16,014 nt of DNA from Eubacterium sp. UBA5416 (GTDB lineage Bacteria; Bacillota; Clostridia; Lachnospirales; Lachnospiraceae), in the NCBI GenBank assembly GCA_002409525.1, contig DHNM01000052.1, positions 1 to 16,014 of the forward strand, written 5' to 3'. Every line of letters starts with the position of its first letter. Positions within the stretch are counted from its first letter, which is position 1. Both the position numbers and the translations under genes were made by a program. The notes beneath the pieces were generated by a model, which saw only the letters and a list, made by a program, of their open reading frames with translations, ran no database searches and was not told the origin of the DNA. This document shows, in pieces, positions 1 to 8,288 of this stretch.

Positions 1-1845
1 ACGGCTTATGGGGATGAGGCCGTGGTCAGAATTCATAAGCTGAAAGAAATTCTGGACAAGGCAGATGAGGTATATGATAGTCTCCCTTCAGATGAAAAGG
101 ATGCATTTTTCCAGCTGATTTTGATGAGAGTTCATGCGGTCTATCTGACGATGTGCCAGTATTACTATTCTGACAGAAGTACACTTTGCTGTTCTCAGGG
201 TAAGATGCAGGCAGCGGGGCAGTATGTAGAAGAGACAAGGGCATATGAAGATGCCAGAAGAAAGCTCATCTTTTACTATAATCACAAAATTTCCGGAGGA
301 AAATGGAACGGAATTGTTACACCGGAGGACTTCCCGCCGCCGAGAACGGCGATGTATCCTGCATGTACCCCACCCCTTTCTATGGGAGAAACCAGGATGC
401 TTATTTCTCTTTGGAATGAAGAAGACAAGATCTCTTTTGTCAGTCCTTCCACGAAATGGCTGGAGATATCCAATGCGGGAGCGGGCAGTTTTCGATATAA
501 GATTGAAGCTCCGGACTGGGTAAAGCTTTCGAAAAACCATGGACAGTTGTTCCGGGAAGAGAGAATACGAATTTCAGCAGATGATACAACTGAAAAAAGG
601 CAGGGAAAGATACTTATTACCAATGAAACAGATGGCAGTAAAACAGATGTACCAGTAGAGATCAATCCCGTGCCGGAACATTGTGAAAACCCGGAAGATG
701 ACGGAGCGGTTGTGGTCTCAATGTCGGATGTAAAGGCAAAAGGCTTTCGAACTATTCCGAGACTTGGAAGGGAAGAAGGCAGTCTTCTGGAAGGATACAA
801 AGAAGGGGCAGAAGTCTCTTTTCCTATATATTTGACCAGTGAAGGAGAATTTCTACTGGAAGTTCACCGGTTTCCCTCTCTGAATTCTACCGGAAGGATT
901 CGAATGGGCGTGAAGATTGACGATGGTGAATTCCGGACCATAGAGAGTAAAGCCACTGATGAGTATAGGGATACCTGGGAGTATAACTCCGCAAATAATG
1001 TTGACAAGCTCTGGCTGAAACTGACGCATCTGAACCATGGATCCCATACGATTACCCTCAAAGTAATAGACCGGTATTTTGCAATCTCTAAATTGGTGAT
1101 ATATACAAAAAAGAGAAAAGAAAACAATCTCGGGATCCTCCGTGGGAGTCAAGAACTTCCCAAAACGGGGCGGATTTCACAATGGGCAGATGACTTTTAC
1201 AGAAACTTCAGAATTAAGCCAAGAAAAGAGGTTTTTGCCAGGAAGTCAGTGACAAAAGACAGTCTGGTAGCCACAGATCATTTTATAGAGGTCCCGAGAT
1301 ATGCCAAGACAAAAACTCCTGAAGAAATTCTTAAAGCGGCATATGAAGTTTTTGAAGAGAAGGATCGGGCAGTAAAGATCGATGCTGTCACTGCGTATAT
1401 GCAGACGGATTATGCTTTTACGGAACAGGAAAACTGGCAGTACTGCAGCAGTGAGTCCTATGGAAGAAGTGGGATGGCGTTATATATCAGGGATAAGGAA
1501 AGACATTGGGAGGATGTTGCATCTGCTCCCGGCCTTAACTATCAGATCAACTGCACAGGAGGAAGGTATTGTCTATGGATACTGCTCCGTATCAATCCTG
1601 TAAGGCCTTACTGTCTGGGAGCGGCTGTGAATCATGTCTTTGTAAATAACGAGCAATTGTATAATCAGGGTCGGATATGGAGATATGAGGCAGAACAAAT
1701 CTGGCGGTGGATCCCCCTTGCCGATATGGAACTTAATGGAGGAAAAAATCTACTTACATTAGCGGTAATGGCTGGAGGTGTCAGAATAGACAGACTTTAT
1801 CTGACGAAAAAAGATGACATGCCACCGGTAGACCTAGACTGGTAG
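1..1845 (+). CDS. GH115 xylan alpha-1,2-glucuronidase family, C-terminal part (start outside window)
   Basis: The frame is open from the first base, so the true start and the catalytic barrel lie to the left. 614 residues are visible. Residues about 5-100 match the helical stretch that follows the GH115 barrel: a YGDEAVV lead-in, then LPSDEKDAFFQLIL and a YYYSDRS segment. A beta-sandwich follows (about 125-222, with WLEISN and APDWVKLS). Next comes the GH115 C-terminal domain (about 237-372), recognised by FPSLNSTGRIRMGVKIDDGE, an EYRDTWEYN segment and HTITLKVIDRYFAISKLVIY. The last 180 or so residues form a further beta-rich module ending GGVRIDRLYLTKKDDMPP. GH115 enzymes remove 4-O-methyl-glucuronic or glucuronic acid from xylan or arabinogalactan side chains; no catalytic residue can be checked here. 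The gene heads a same-strand locus with an oligosaccharide importer and GH43. Cellular location is unknown because the N-terminus is missing. The family call is fairly sure, the exact substrate is not. Confidence 0.85.
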   Translation, partial: TAYGDEAVVRIHKLKEILDKADEVYDSLPSDEKDAFFQLILMRVHAVYLTMCQYYYSDRSTLCCSQGKMQAAGQYVEETRAYEDARRKLIFYYNHKISGGKWNGIVTPEDFPPPRTAMYPACTPPLSMGETRMLISLWNEEDKISFVSPSTKWLEISNAGAGSFRYKIEAPDWVKLSKNHGQLFREERIRISADDTTEKRQGKILITNETDGSKTDVPVEINPVPEHCENPEDDGAVVVSMSDVKAKGFRTIPRLGREEGSLLEGYKEGAEVSFPIYLTSEGEFLLEVHRFPSLNSTGRIRMGVKIDDGEFRTIESKATDEYRDTWEYNSANNVDKLWLKLTHLNHGSHTITLKVIDRYFAISKLVIYTKKRKENNLGILRGSQELPKTGRISQWADDFYRNFRIKPRKEVFARKSVTKDSLVATDHFIEVPRYAKTKTPEEILKAAYEVFEEKDRAVKIDAVTAYMQTDYAFTEQENWQYCSSESYGRSGMALYIRDKERHWEDVASAPGLNYQINCTGGRYCLWILLRINPVRPYCLGAAVNHVFVNNEQLYNQGRIWRYEAEQIWRWIPLADMELNGGKNLLTLAVMAGGVRIDRLYLTKKDDMPPVDLDW

Positions 1846-1848
1846 ATC

Positions 1849-1870
1849 ATAAAATAATTCCTTATTTTAT
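1849..1870 (+). terminator. A/T-only hairpin just after the GH115 gene
   Basis: A perfect 9-bp inverted repeat (ATAAAATAA / TTATTTTAT) with a TTCC loop starts 4 bases after the GH115 stop. It contains no G-C pair, so it is a weak intrinsic terminator or 3'-end structure at best, and could equally be a regulator-binding palindrome ahead of the transporter operon. The remaining gap to the next gene (to about 1951) is A-rich; a TAGAAT at 1907-1912 is a possible -10 box but I find no convincing -35 partner. Confidence 0.3.
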
Positions 1871-1930
1871 CCAAGAATATTTCTATTTTATAGCAGAAAA
1901 GTTGTGTAGAATAAGGATAGAAAAAAGAAA

Positions 1931-1937
1931 AGGGAGG
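1931..1937 (+). promoter_or_regulatory. Ribosome binding site of the binding protein, ambiguous start
   Basis: AGGGAGG lies 2 bases before an ATG at 1940 and 14 bases before an in-frame ATG at 1952. Neither spacing is ideal. A weaker AAAGGA at 1944-1949 sits 2 bases before the second ATG. The 1952 start gives the more typical lipoprotein N-terminus (MKSKK then a hydrophobic run), so it is preferred. Confidence 0.5.
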
Positions 1938-1951
1938 AAATGCAAAGGATT

Positions 1952-3271
1952 ATGAAAAGTAAAAAAGTAATTTCGTTCATGTTGGCATCCGTTATGACTG
2001 CGGGTCTGCTTGCCGGATGTGGAAGCAATGGCGGTGATTCAACGGAAGATAAAAGCAGTAGTGGAAAACAAAAGAACGAAAAGACCACTACGATACGTTT
2101 TGGCTGGTGGGGCGGACAGGAAAGAGCCGACCTGACAAATGAAGCTGTAAAGCTGTTCATGGAAAAAAACCCGGACATTAAAGTGGAAACAAGTTTTTAT
2201 CCATGGGATTCCTATTTTGAGAATTTATCCGTATCTGCCACTTCCAATAATGTCCCTGATGTCTATCAGGGTTATATAGGGTCAGGAGACTTTCAACAGT
2301 TTATGGATGGAGGAATTGTAGAACCCCTGGATAGCTACGCGGACAAGGGTTTGATTGACTTATCTTCAATCTCTGAAAACCTGATTAAAGAAGGGCAGGT
2401 GGATGGAAAGTTATACGGTCTGCCTTTTGGAATTAATACAAGAGCTATGCTCGTAGCACCGGATATGTATGAAAAGGCAGGAATCAAGATACCGGAGAAT
2501 GGATATGATTCCTGGGAGGATGTGGAGACTGATCTGAAAAAGCTGAAAGAAGCGACTGGAAAATATGGAGCCGCGGACTTTCTCAAGAATGAGGGCGATG
2601 TGTTTAAGTATTGGTGCAGGCAGAAGGGAGAAACCGTTTTTGCTTCAGAAGGTGACAGTTTGATTGGATTTTCAAAAGAAACATATGTTGATTTTTACAA
2701 TATGAAATTAAGATGGGCCGACGAGGGATTGATTCCGCCGTATGATGTGTCAGAGGGGGAGAATGGCCCGGAAGACAGCAGTATTGTAAAAGGAGATTCG
2801 GCAGTCAATATTATTCCGGCATCCCAATATGGCAATTTTGCGGATGCAGCGAAGAAGAATTTGGAGATGATTCTCCTGCCGGGAGCAGCAGAAGGAACTG
2901 CTACAATGGTTCCGGCATCACTTCATCTATGTATGTCCAGCAAATCTGATCATAAGGAAGCCGCGGCAAAACTTATTGACTTTCTGATCAATGACGAGGA
3001 AGCAAACAAACTTATGAAAGCGGAACGTGGGATGCCGGCTTCTGATAAAGTTCGTGAGAGTATGGAGAGTACATTTACGGATGATCAGAAGAAAGTGGCT
3101 GCCATTACAGATAAAGCCGTTGACTATAGTTCTGCCAATGATCTGCCGGCTATGGAAGGGACGAATGATATCCAGAAAATGCTTGAGGAATATGAAGAGA
3201 GAATGATGTATAAAGATGTCACCCCAGAGGAAGCTTATGATGCAATATCTGCTGCCGCTAAGATAGGGTAA
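1952..3271 (+). CDS. Extracellular solute-binding lipoprotein of a sugar ABC importer (family 1)
   Basis: This is the 439-residue substrate-capture protein of the importer encoded by the next two genes. It has a lipoprotein signal peptide: a basic start (MKSKK), a hydrophobic core and a lipobox ending LLAGC, with the lipidated cysteine at residue 23. A Ser/Gly/Lys-rich tether follows. The mature part begins with TTTIRFGWWGGQERADLT and shows the MalE/UgpB fold pattern: NPDIKVETSFYPW, PDVYQGYIGSGDFQQF, then DGKLYGLPFGINTRAM near residue 150. Length is normal for the family. With GH115 and GH43 alongside, substituted xylo- or arabino-oligosaccharides are the likely ligands (inference). A start at 1940 would add four residues. 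A strong hairpin after the stop probably raises its expression over the permeases. Confidence 0.9.
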   Translation: MKSKKVISFMLASVMTAGLLAGCGSNGGDSTEDKSSSGKQKNEKTTTIRFGWWGGQERADLTNEAVKLFMEKNPDIKVETSFYPWDSYFENLSVSATSNNVPDVYQGYIGSGDFQQFMDGGIVEPLDSYADKGLIDLSSISENLIKEGQVDGKLYGLPFGINTRAMLVAPDMYEKAGIKIPENGYDSWEDVETDLKKLKEATGKYGAADFLKNEGDVFKYWCRQKGETVFASEGDSLIGFSKETYVDFYNMKLRWADEGLIPPYDVSEGENGPEDSSIVKGDSAVNIIPASQYGNFADAAKKNLEMILLPGAAEGTATMVPASLHLCMSSKSDHKEAAAKLIDFLINDEEANKLMKAERGMPASDKVRESMESTFTDDQKKVAAITDKAVDYSSANDLPAMEGTNDIQKMLEEYEERMMYKDVTPEEAYDAISAAAKIG

Positions 3272-3299
3272 TGTAATATAGTTATTGTGCCGGTATCAG

Positions 3300-3324
3300 G
3301 AAAATCCGCTGACAGCGGATTTTC
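3300..3324 (+). promoter_or_regulatory. Intercistronic hairpin between binding protein and permease
   Basis: A perfect 11-bp stem (GAAAATCCGCT / AGCGGATTTTC) with a GAC loop lies 28 bases after the binding-protein stop and 18 bases before the permease GGAGG. The four T residues are part of the right arm and no further T-tract follows, so it looks like an mRNA-stabilising or partial-termination element rather than a full terminator. Such elements commonly let the binding protein be made in excess of the membrane subunits. Confidence 0.75.
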
Positions 3325-3353
3325 TGGTATAAAAATAAATACGGAGGATTTTT

Positions 3354-4253
3354 ATGAACAAAAAAAAGCTAAAGGAGCAATACGGCGGGTATATGTATAT
3401 TGCCCCCTGGATAATCGGATTTGTATTCCTGACCATGATACCGTTTGTCTGTTTGATTTATTTTTCCTTCACCGATTACAGTTTGCTGTCTACTCCACAA
3501 TGGGCAGGTATCAAAAATTATTTGAAAGTATTTACCGGGGATCAGAAATTTATTGCTGCTCTAAAGGTAACCTTTATTTATGTACTGGTCTCTGTCCCAC
3601 TGAAGTTAATAGCTGCACTCCTGGTAGCTCTTTTGCTCAATCAAAAGAGACGAGGCATCGGGATCTACAGAACTTTATTCTATATACCATCTATTATTGG
3701 TGGAAGTGTGGCCGTGGCTGTTATGTGGAGAAATTTATTCTCCAGGGAAGGTGCATTCAATGCCCTGATTGAACTGGTTACGGGATTTCACCCTGATATT
3801 TCCTGGGTAGCTGATCCGAAAACAGCTCTTGGATCTCTGATCCTGATGGCTGTCTGGCAATTTGGCTCACCGATGTTGATCTTTCTGGCCGGGTTAAAAA
3901 ATATTCCCGTGTCCTATTATGAGGCTGCAACAGTTGACGGGGCTAATAAGTTTCAGTGTTTCTTTTCTATTACACTTCCGATGCTGTCACCGATTATATT
4001 CTTTAATCTGATTATGCAGATGATCAATGGATTTATGACATTTACACAGGGACTTGTTGTCACGAATGGCGGTCCTATGAATAAAACACTTTTTTACCAG
4101 CTCTATGTGTACCAACAGGGGTTTGAAGATTTCAGGATGGGGTATGCGTCTGCATTGTCTTGCATTTTACTTGTGATCGTTCTTGTCTTTACTGCATTTG
4201 CATTCAAGAGCTCAGATGCCTGGGCTTTTTATGAAAGTGAGGGAAAAAAGTAA
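3354..4253 (+). CDS. Sugar ABC transporter permease, LplB/UgpA-like
   Basis: This is one of the two membrane subunits of the importer, 299 residues with about six transmembrane segments. The first begins IAPWIIGFVFLTMIPF near residue 16 and the next lie near 70-95 and 105-125. The family EAA loop that docks the ATPase is present as EAATVDGAN (Glu190), followed by FFSITLPMLSPI. The early FTDYSLL and GIKNYLKVF strings are typical of the MalF/UgpA class. GGAGG at 3342-3346 is 7 bases ahead of the ATG. The stop codon directly abuts the start of the second permease, so the two are translationally coupled. No ATPase gene is adjacent; a shared housekeeping MsmK-type ATPase elsewhere in the genome is expected. 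Confidence 0.93.
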   Translation: MNKKKLKEQYGGYMYIAPWIIGFVFLTMIPFVCLIYFSFTDYSLLSTPQWAGIKNYLKVFTGDQKFIAALKVTFIYVLVSVPLKLIAALLVALLLNQKRRGIGIYRTLFYIPSIIGGSVAVAVMWRNLFSREGAFNALIELVTGFHPDISWVADPKTALGSLILMAVWQFGSPMLIFLAGLKNIPVSYYEAATVDGANKFQCFFSITLPMLSPIIFFNLIMQMINGFMTFTQGLVVTNGGPMNKTLFYQLYVYQQGFEDFRMGYASALSCILLVIVLVFTAFAFKSSDAWAFYESEGKK

Positions 4254-5096
4254 ATGAAGAGAAAAAAACGAATCGGAAGTATTGCATTTCATGTTGTATG
4301 TATATTGTTTGCTGTGACATCCCTTTATCCTATCTTATGGCTGATTTCCAGTTCCCTAAAGGAAAGCTCGCAGGTATTTGTAGATGCAGCGAATCTGATT
4401 CCAAAAGATTTTAAGATTGAAAATTATGCCAATGGATGGAAAGGATTTGGCGGAATCTCATTTTCCCGATTTTTCCTGAATACATTTTGGGTAGTTATCC
4501 TGAGTGTACTTGGTACAGTGATTGTCTGCCCGTTTGTCGCTTATGGATTTGCCAGAATGAACTTTAAGTTTAAGAGATTCTGGTTTCTTACAGTGATGCT
4601 TTCCCTGATGCTGCCGGCACAGGTCGTTATGGTACCACAATATATCATGTTTAATAAATTTGGATGGGTGAATACATATCTTCCTTTAATTATTCCACTG
4701 TGGTTTGGTAATGCATTCTTTATCTTCCAGCATATGCAGTTCATACGTTCCATACCCGGTGAACTGGATGAAGCAGCATACCTGGACGGGGCTGGAAGCT
4801 TCATGGTGTATAGAAAAGTTATTCTGCCTCTGATTAAGCCGTCGATTGCTACATCGGTCATCTTTCAGTTTTACTGGAAATGGGATGACTTTTTCGGTTC
4901 CTTAATCTATTTGAGTTCGCCTTCGAAATATACAGTATCTGTGGCACTGCGGCTGTTTTCTGACCCTACATCCATGACAGACTGGGGGGCGATGTTCGCA
5001 ATGGGAGTTTTAACACTTGCGCCACCTGTTCTGTTGTTTTTCTGTTTTCAGAAAAATATAGTAGAGGGTATCAGCACCAATGGATTGAAAGGATAA
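4254..5096 (+). CDS. Sugar ABC transporter permease, UgpE/LacG-like
   Basis: This is the second membrane subunit, 280 residues with about six transmembrane segments, starting with an AFHVVCILFAVTSLYPILWL helix. The MalG/UgpE signature SSLKESSQVF follows at about residue 33. The EAA loop is ELDEAAYLDGAG (Glu173 within it), then VILPLIKPSIAT. The protein ends EGISTNGLKG, a C-terminus typical of this subfamily. The ATG follows the previous stop with no gap, and a purine-rich GAGGGAAAAAAG just upstream acts as the ribosome binding site. It completes the membrane half of the importer whose lipoprotein is at 1952-3271. Confidence 0.93.
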   Translation: MKRKKRIGSIAFHVVCILFAVTSLYPILWLISSSLKESSQVFVDAANLIPKDFKIENYANGWKGFGGISFSRFFLNTFWVVILSVLGTVIVCPFVAYGFARMNFKFKRFWFLTVMLSLMLPAQVVMVPQYIMFNKFGWVNTYLPLIIPLWFGNAFFIFQHMQFIRSIPGELDEAAYLDGAGSFMVYRKVILPLIKPSIATSVIFQFYWKWDDFFGSLIYLSSPSKYTVSVALRLFSDPTSMTDWGAMFAMGVLTLAPPVLLFFCFQKNIVEGISTNGLKG

Positions 5097-5118
5097 TTCC
5101 ATATTTATATATATAAAA

Positions 5119-5141
5119 GGGAGCAATATTTAATTGCTCCC
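5119..5141. terminator. Hairpin after the transporter operon, T-tract on the opposite strand
   Basis: A 9-bp perfect stem (GGGAGCAAT / ATTGCTCCC) with an ATTTA loop lies 22 bases after the second permease stop. On the + strand only a broken T-rich stretch follows. On the - strand the stem is followed by TTTTATATATATAAA, which is the better terminator form. It probably marks the 3' end of the transporter transcript or partly separates it from the sensor genes. Confidence 0.55.
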
Positions 5142-5218
5142 TAGAATTGTAATTTTAGATGAATGGAAGTTTCAGGAAAAAGAGTATATACTATAACAAA
5201 AAACCCGGGGTGATAAAA

Positions 5219-6505
5219 ATGACAAAGCGATTATTTGGACTGGTGCTTACGGTCATTGCAATCTTCTCTCTATGGGGGTGCGAAAACAAAAATTCGAAAA
5301 AACCCGAAGAGAAAACAAGCAGGAAAACGGAACTTGAAGTGTATGCTTCTCAAGGGGAAAAGGAAAATCTAAATCTTCTGGTAGAGGAATATGAGAATAT
5401 GAATCCGAACGTATCGATAAACATCAATCTGTTTCCCGAATCTGAGTATACACAACAGATGATGCGAATCAAAGATCAGAAGATAGCGGCCGACTGCATT
5501 TTTTTCCCGGATGCAGGAGAGGCTGAGATATGGAAAAATAAAAAAATACTAAGAGACATTCATAAATGGTATGCAGATACAGATGAAGCCAGGTATTACA
5601 AGAAATGGTATAAAAATATGGATGCAGATGGAGAATATTATATGATTCCATATCGAATGGGAAAGATGTGTGTGTATTATAACAAAACTCTATTTGACAG
5701 CCTAAATGTGTCTTATCCAAAACAAGGATGGACCTGGGAAGATTATAAACAGACGGCAGGGAGTCTAACGGGATGGTCGGATAATAAAAGAATCTACGGG
5801 ACATTAGGATTTGCAGTACCCGGTTCCTGGTGGATGCTTCCGGCAAAGATCAGAGGTGCATCCGATCCTTTCAGGGAGGAAGATCTGAAACTATATCGTG
5901 ATTCTGCCGAATGGTGTCGTGCATTTACCTATGAGCTGACAGAGAATTTTCCATACTTTGACTGGACAGGAAGAGACTGGGGAAGATATGACAGACTGTT
6001 TTTGGAGGGCAGATTGGGGATGTACTTTGGAGAAGATAGTGAGGCCAATGTTTTAAACCGTGAGATTGAAGAACAGCAGACGTCAATAACATACGACGTG
6101 GCAGAAATGCCTCTCTGGGATGGAAACGGCAATACCCATATATATAACACTGCGGTAATTTCAATGGCGGAAGCTACAAAACATCCAGAGGAAACTTATC
6201 GGTTTATGAAGTTTTGCTCCGGAGAGCGTGGAGCAAAAATACTGGCCGGGAACAGCACAATTCCAGCCTGGCAGTCCTCACTTGTTAAGGAAACATATCT
6301 AAACAGCACCAAAATTCCTATTCACAGAGAGCTTTTCCTGCGGGATGAAGATAAACCGCCTGCCGAAACTGCGGTAGGAGTTCTGCATAATGCAGGAGTG
6401 GAAGCTATGGAGAATGAAGTGACATTGTATATGCTGGGAGAACAAGAACTAAATTATACTTTTGAGGAAATCGAAAAAAAACTTGAAGCTCTCCAAAAAG
6501 AGTAA
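5219..6505 (+). CDS. Second solute-binding-protein-like lipoprotein, ahead of the sensor kinase
   Basis: This 428-residue lipoprotein begins MTKRLFGLVLTVIAIFSLWG, with the lipidated cysteine at residue 21. The ATG at 5219 is chosen because GGGG at 5207-5210 lies 8 bases upstream and the signal peptide starts there; an in-frame ATG at 5159 has no ribosome binding site and would add a poor N-terminal tail. The mature protein has the family 1 binding-protein pattern: LEVYASQGEKENLNLLVEEY, NPNVSININLFPESEY, GEYYMIPYRMGKMCVYYNKT near residues 140-155, and ETYRFMKFCSGERGAKIL. It is clearly different from the first binding protein. It has no permease of its own and ends 16 bases before the kinase start. 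It may be a second import ligand-binder or, more interestingly, an extracellular sensing partner of the kinase (inference). Confidence 0.85.
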   Translation: MTKRLFGLVLTVIAIFSLWGCENKNSKKPEEKTSRKTELEVYASQGEKENLNLLVEEYENMNPNVSININLFPESEYTQQMMRIKDQKIAADCIFFPDAGEAEIWKNKKILRDIHKWYADTDEARYYKKWYKNMDADGEYYMIPYRMGKMCVYYNKTLFDSLNVSYPKQGWTWEDYKQTAGSLTGWSDNKRIYGTLGFAVPGSWWMLPAKIRGASDPFREEDLKLYRDSAEWCRAFTYELTENFPYFDWTGRDWGRYDRLFLEGRLGMYFGEDSEANVLNREIEEQQTSITYDVAEMPLWDGNGNTHIYNTAVISMAEATKHPEETYRFMKFCSGERGAKILAGNSTIPAWQSSLVKETYLNSTKIPIHRELFLRDEDKPPAETAVGVLHNAGVEAMENEVTLYMLGEQELNYTFEEIEKKLEALQKE

Positions 6506-6521
6506 GGACGTGGATAGGAAG

Positions 6522-8288
6522 ATGAAGCAAAACCAGACAATCACTTATAAATTTTCAAAATATTTGATTCTTATCATTATAGGGTCAAATCTTTTAGTAG
6601 CTGTTTTTTTATATTGGATTATGCGTGACAATGCCATGAAACAAGCGGAAAATCTACGCCAGAACCTTATGGACTCGAATCTTACCATGATGCAGCAATA
6701 TTTTGACGATGTAGATAATATCGCTGATGCGGTCATATATAACCGGGATATCATACGGTTTATGAGAAACAATCAAGATACTGCGTCAGATATGGCTTTG
6801 CTGCGGGGAATTGAAAGTCAGCAGTACTTTTCAAGGCCGGATCTGAAGGTGAGTTTTTATAAGACAGGGAATTGGTCTGGTAAGTATTCGATAGAAGATG
6901 AGGAGAGACCGATTACTGTTCCTGATTATCGATATACTGACTGGTATCAGGAAATCATATGGACAAGTGAAAAAAAAGTTCTCATTGAAAACACTGACGA
7001 CCATGTGTCTGACTTTGTCCAGTCCTGTGTTTATAAAATTGAAGATCTTTATAGTCCAAATGTGGTTGGATATCTGAAAATTGATATAGACATGAACTAT
7101 CTCAAAGAAAGATTTCTACACAGCTTCAGCAAAATTGCAGGTGCTACAATCCTGGATAGTGAGGGAAGTGTCCTGTTTTATGACAAAATGAGGATCAGGA
7201 TTCCGGAAGATATGCTGGATGAACGAGAAGGGGGGACCCTTGATACAAAGAAATACATGGTTACATACGGGACATCCAAGAGTACAGAATGGCATCTCTG
7301 CCTGGCGAGTTCCAAGGAGGAAATCCTGAGGAACCAAAACAAGATGATTCCAATTTTAGGTTTGATCCTGTTTTCTATTCTAACTGTTACAGCCTTGATA
7401 TCAAACAAGTTTTTTACTGTGATCACAGTGAATTTTAAAAGATTGGTCAAAGGGATGGAACAAGTAAAGAGTGGAGATCTGACAGCACAGGTACAGCCGG
7501 ATACCAAAGATGAAATCAGTATACTGATTCAGGAATTTAATGATATGATGCTCCGGATCGACAGTCTTGTAAAGCGGGTGGAGTCGGAGCAGCTTCTTGT
7601 AAAAGAAGCAGAAATAAAGGCTTTGCAGCAACAGATAAATCCACATTTTATTTACAATATTATGGAAACCATCATGGGACTTGCGAGCGAAGGAATGGAC
7701 GAGGAAGTAATCAAGGTTAGCAAGTGTCTGAGTGTGATGCTGCGCTATAATACGCGATTCGAGAATGTGACTGTAATAAAAAATGAGCTGGAACAGATTA
7801 AAAATTATGTGACCGTCATAAAGATACGGTTTGAAGATCGATTTGAAGTATTCTACGATGTTGACGAAGAATGCCTGCAGTGCCGCATATTAAAATTCAC
7901 ACTTCAGCCGCTGCTGGAAAATGCAGTGTCCCATGGACTTAGTGAGACTTACTCAGGGGGAATGCTTAGAATTCGGATTAAGAAAGAGGATGATAAAGTC
8001 TGCATCATGATTTTCGATAATGGTACAGGTATCAGAAAAGAAGAGTTGAATGAATTAAATAAACGTCTGAAAGAGACGGGTGAACATCCTCTGGAATATA
8101 TTGAACAGTATAAAAGCCTGGGGATCTTAAATGTCCATCTTCGCTCAAAGCTTTACTATGGTGAGGGGTATTCTATAGAAATTTTCAGTAAAGAGGGAAA
8201 AGGAACCTGCATTGTTATAAAGATTCCTTTCTTATGTGATCAACCAGAGGAGGGGAAGGAAAACAATGTACAAAGTGATGATTGTTGA
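6522..8288 (+). CDS. Sensor histidine kinase, YesM/LytS-type (His_kinase/HATPase_c)
   Basis: This 588-residue membrane kinase probably senses an extracellular sugar or a sugar-loaded lipoprotein and phosphorylates the regulator encoded next. Transmembrane helix 1 is at about 13-33 (YLILIIIGSNLLVAVFLYWI). An external region of about 240 residues follows, the size of a double Cache domain. Helix 2 is at about 275-297, then a HAMP segment (MEQVKSGDLTAQVQPDTKDE). The phosphoacceptor motif is QQINPHFIYNIMETI with His375. The ATP-binding N-box is PLLENAVSHGL (Asn467), followed by DNGTGI and LGILNVHLRSKLYYGEG. The ATG at 6522 is preferred: an in-frame ATG at 6462 lies inside the previous gene and would put a charged tail before helix 1. 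The 3' end overlaps the regulator gene by 23 bases, so the pair is translationally coupled. Confidence 0.93.
   Translation: MKQNQTITYKFSKYLILIIIGSNLLVAVFLYWIMRDNAMKQAENLRQNLMDSNLTMMQQYFDDVDNIADAVIYNRDIIRFMRNNQDTASDMALLRGIESQQYFSRPDLKVSFYKTGNWSGKYSIEDEERPITVPDYRYTDWYQEIIWTSEKKVLIENTDDHVSDFVQSCVYKIEDLYSPNVVGYLKIDIDMNYLKERFLHSFSKIAGATILDSEGSVLFYDKMRIRIPEDMLDEREGGTLDTKKYMVTYGTSKSTEWHLCLASSKEEILRNQNKMIPILGLILFSILTVTALISNKFFTVITVNFKRLVKGMEQVKSGDLTAQVQPDTKDEISILIQEFNDMMLRIDSLVKRVESEQLLVKEAEIKALQQQINPHFIYNIMETIMGLASEGMDEEVIKVSKCLSVMLRYNTRFENVTVIKNELEQIKNYVTVIKIRFEDRFEVFYDVDEECLQCRILKFTLQPLLENAVSHGLSETYSGGMLRIRIKKEDDKVCIMIFDNGTGIRKEELNELNKRLKETGEHPLEYIEQYKSLGILNVHLRSKLYYGEGYSIEIFSKEGKGTCIVIKIPFLCDQPEEGKENNVQSDDC

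Noticed and set aside
22..24. GTG at 22 as the start of the first gene
   Set aside because: The frame is open to the left edge and the residues before the GTG (TAYGDEA) fit the GH115 pattern, so the gene starts outside the window.
282..800. Long - strand frames inside the GH115 gene and similar ones elsewhere
   Set aside because: They are antisense shadows of well-supported genes, with no ribosome binding sites and no recognisable protein motifs.
3287..3772. 161-codon + strand frame overlapping the first permease
   Set aside because: It lies in another phase of a clear permease gene, has no ribosome binding site and gives a low-complexity cysteine-rich product.
6462..6521. Upstream in-frame ATG for the kinase at 6462
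   Set aside because: It lies inside the preceding lipoprotein gene, and the extra lysine-rich residues precede a complete N-terminus with the first membrane helix at the normal distance.
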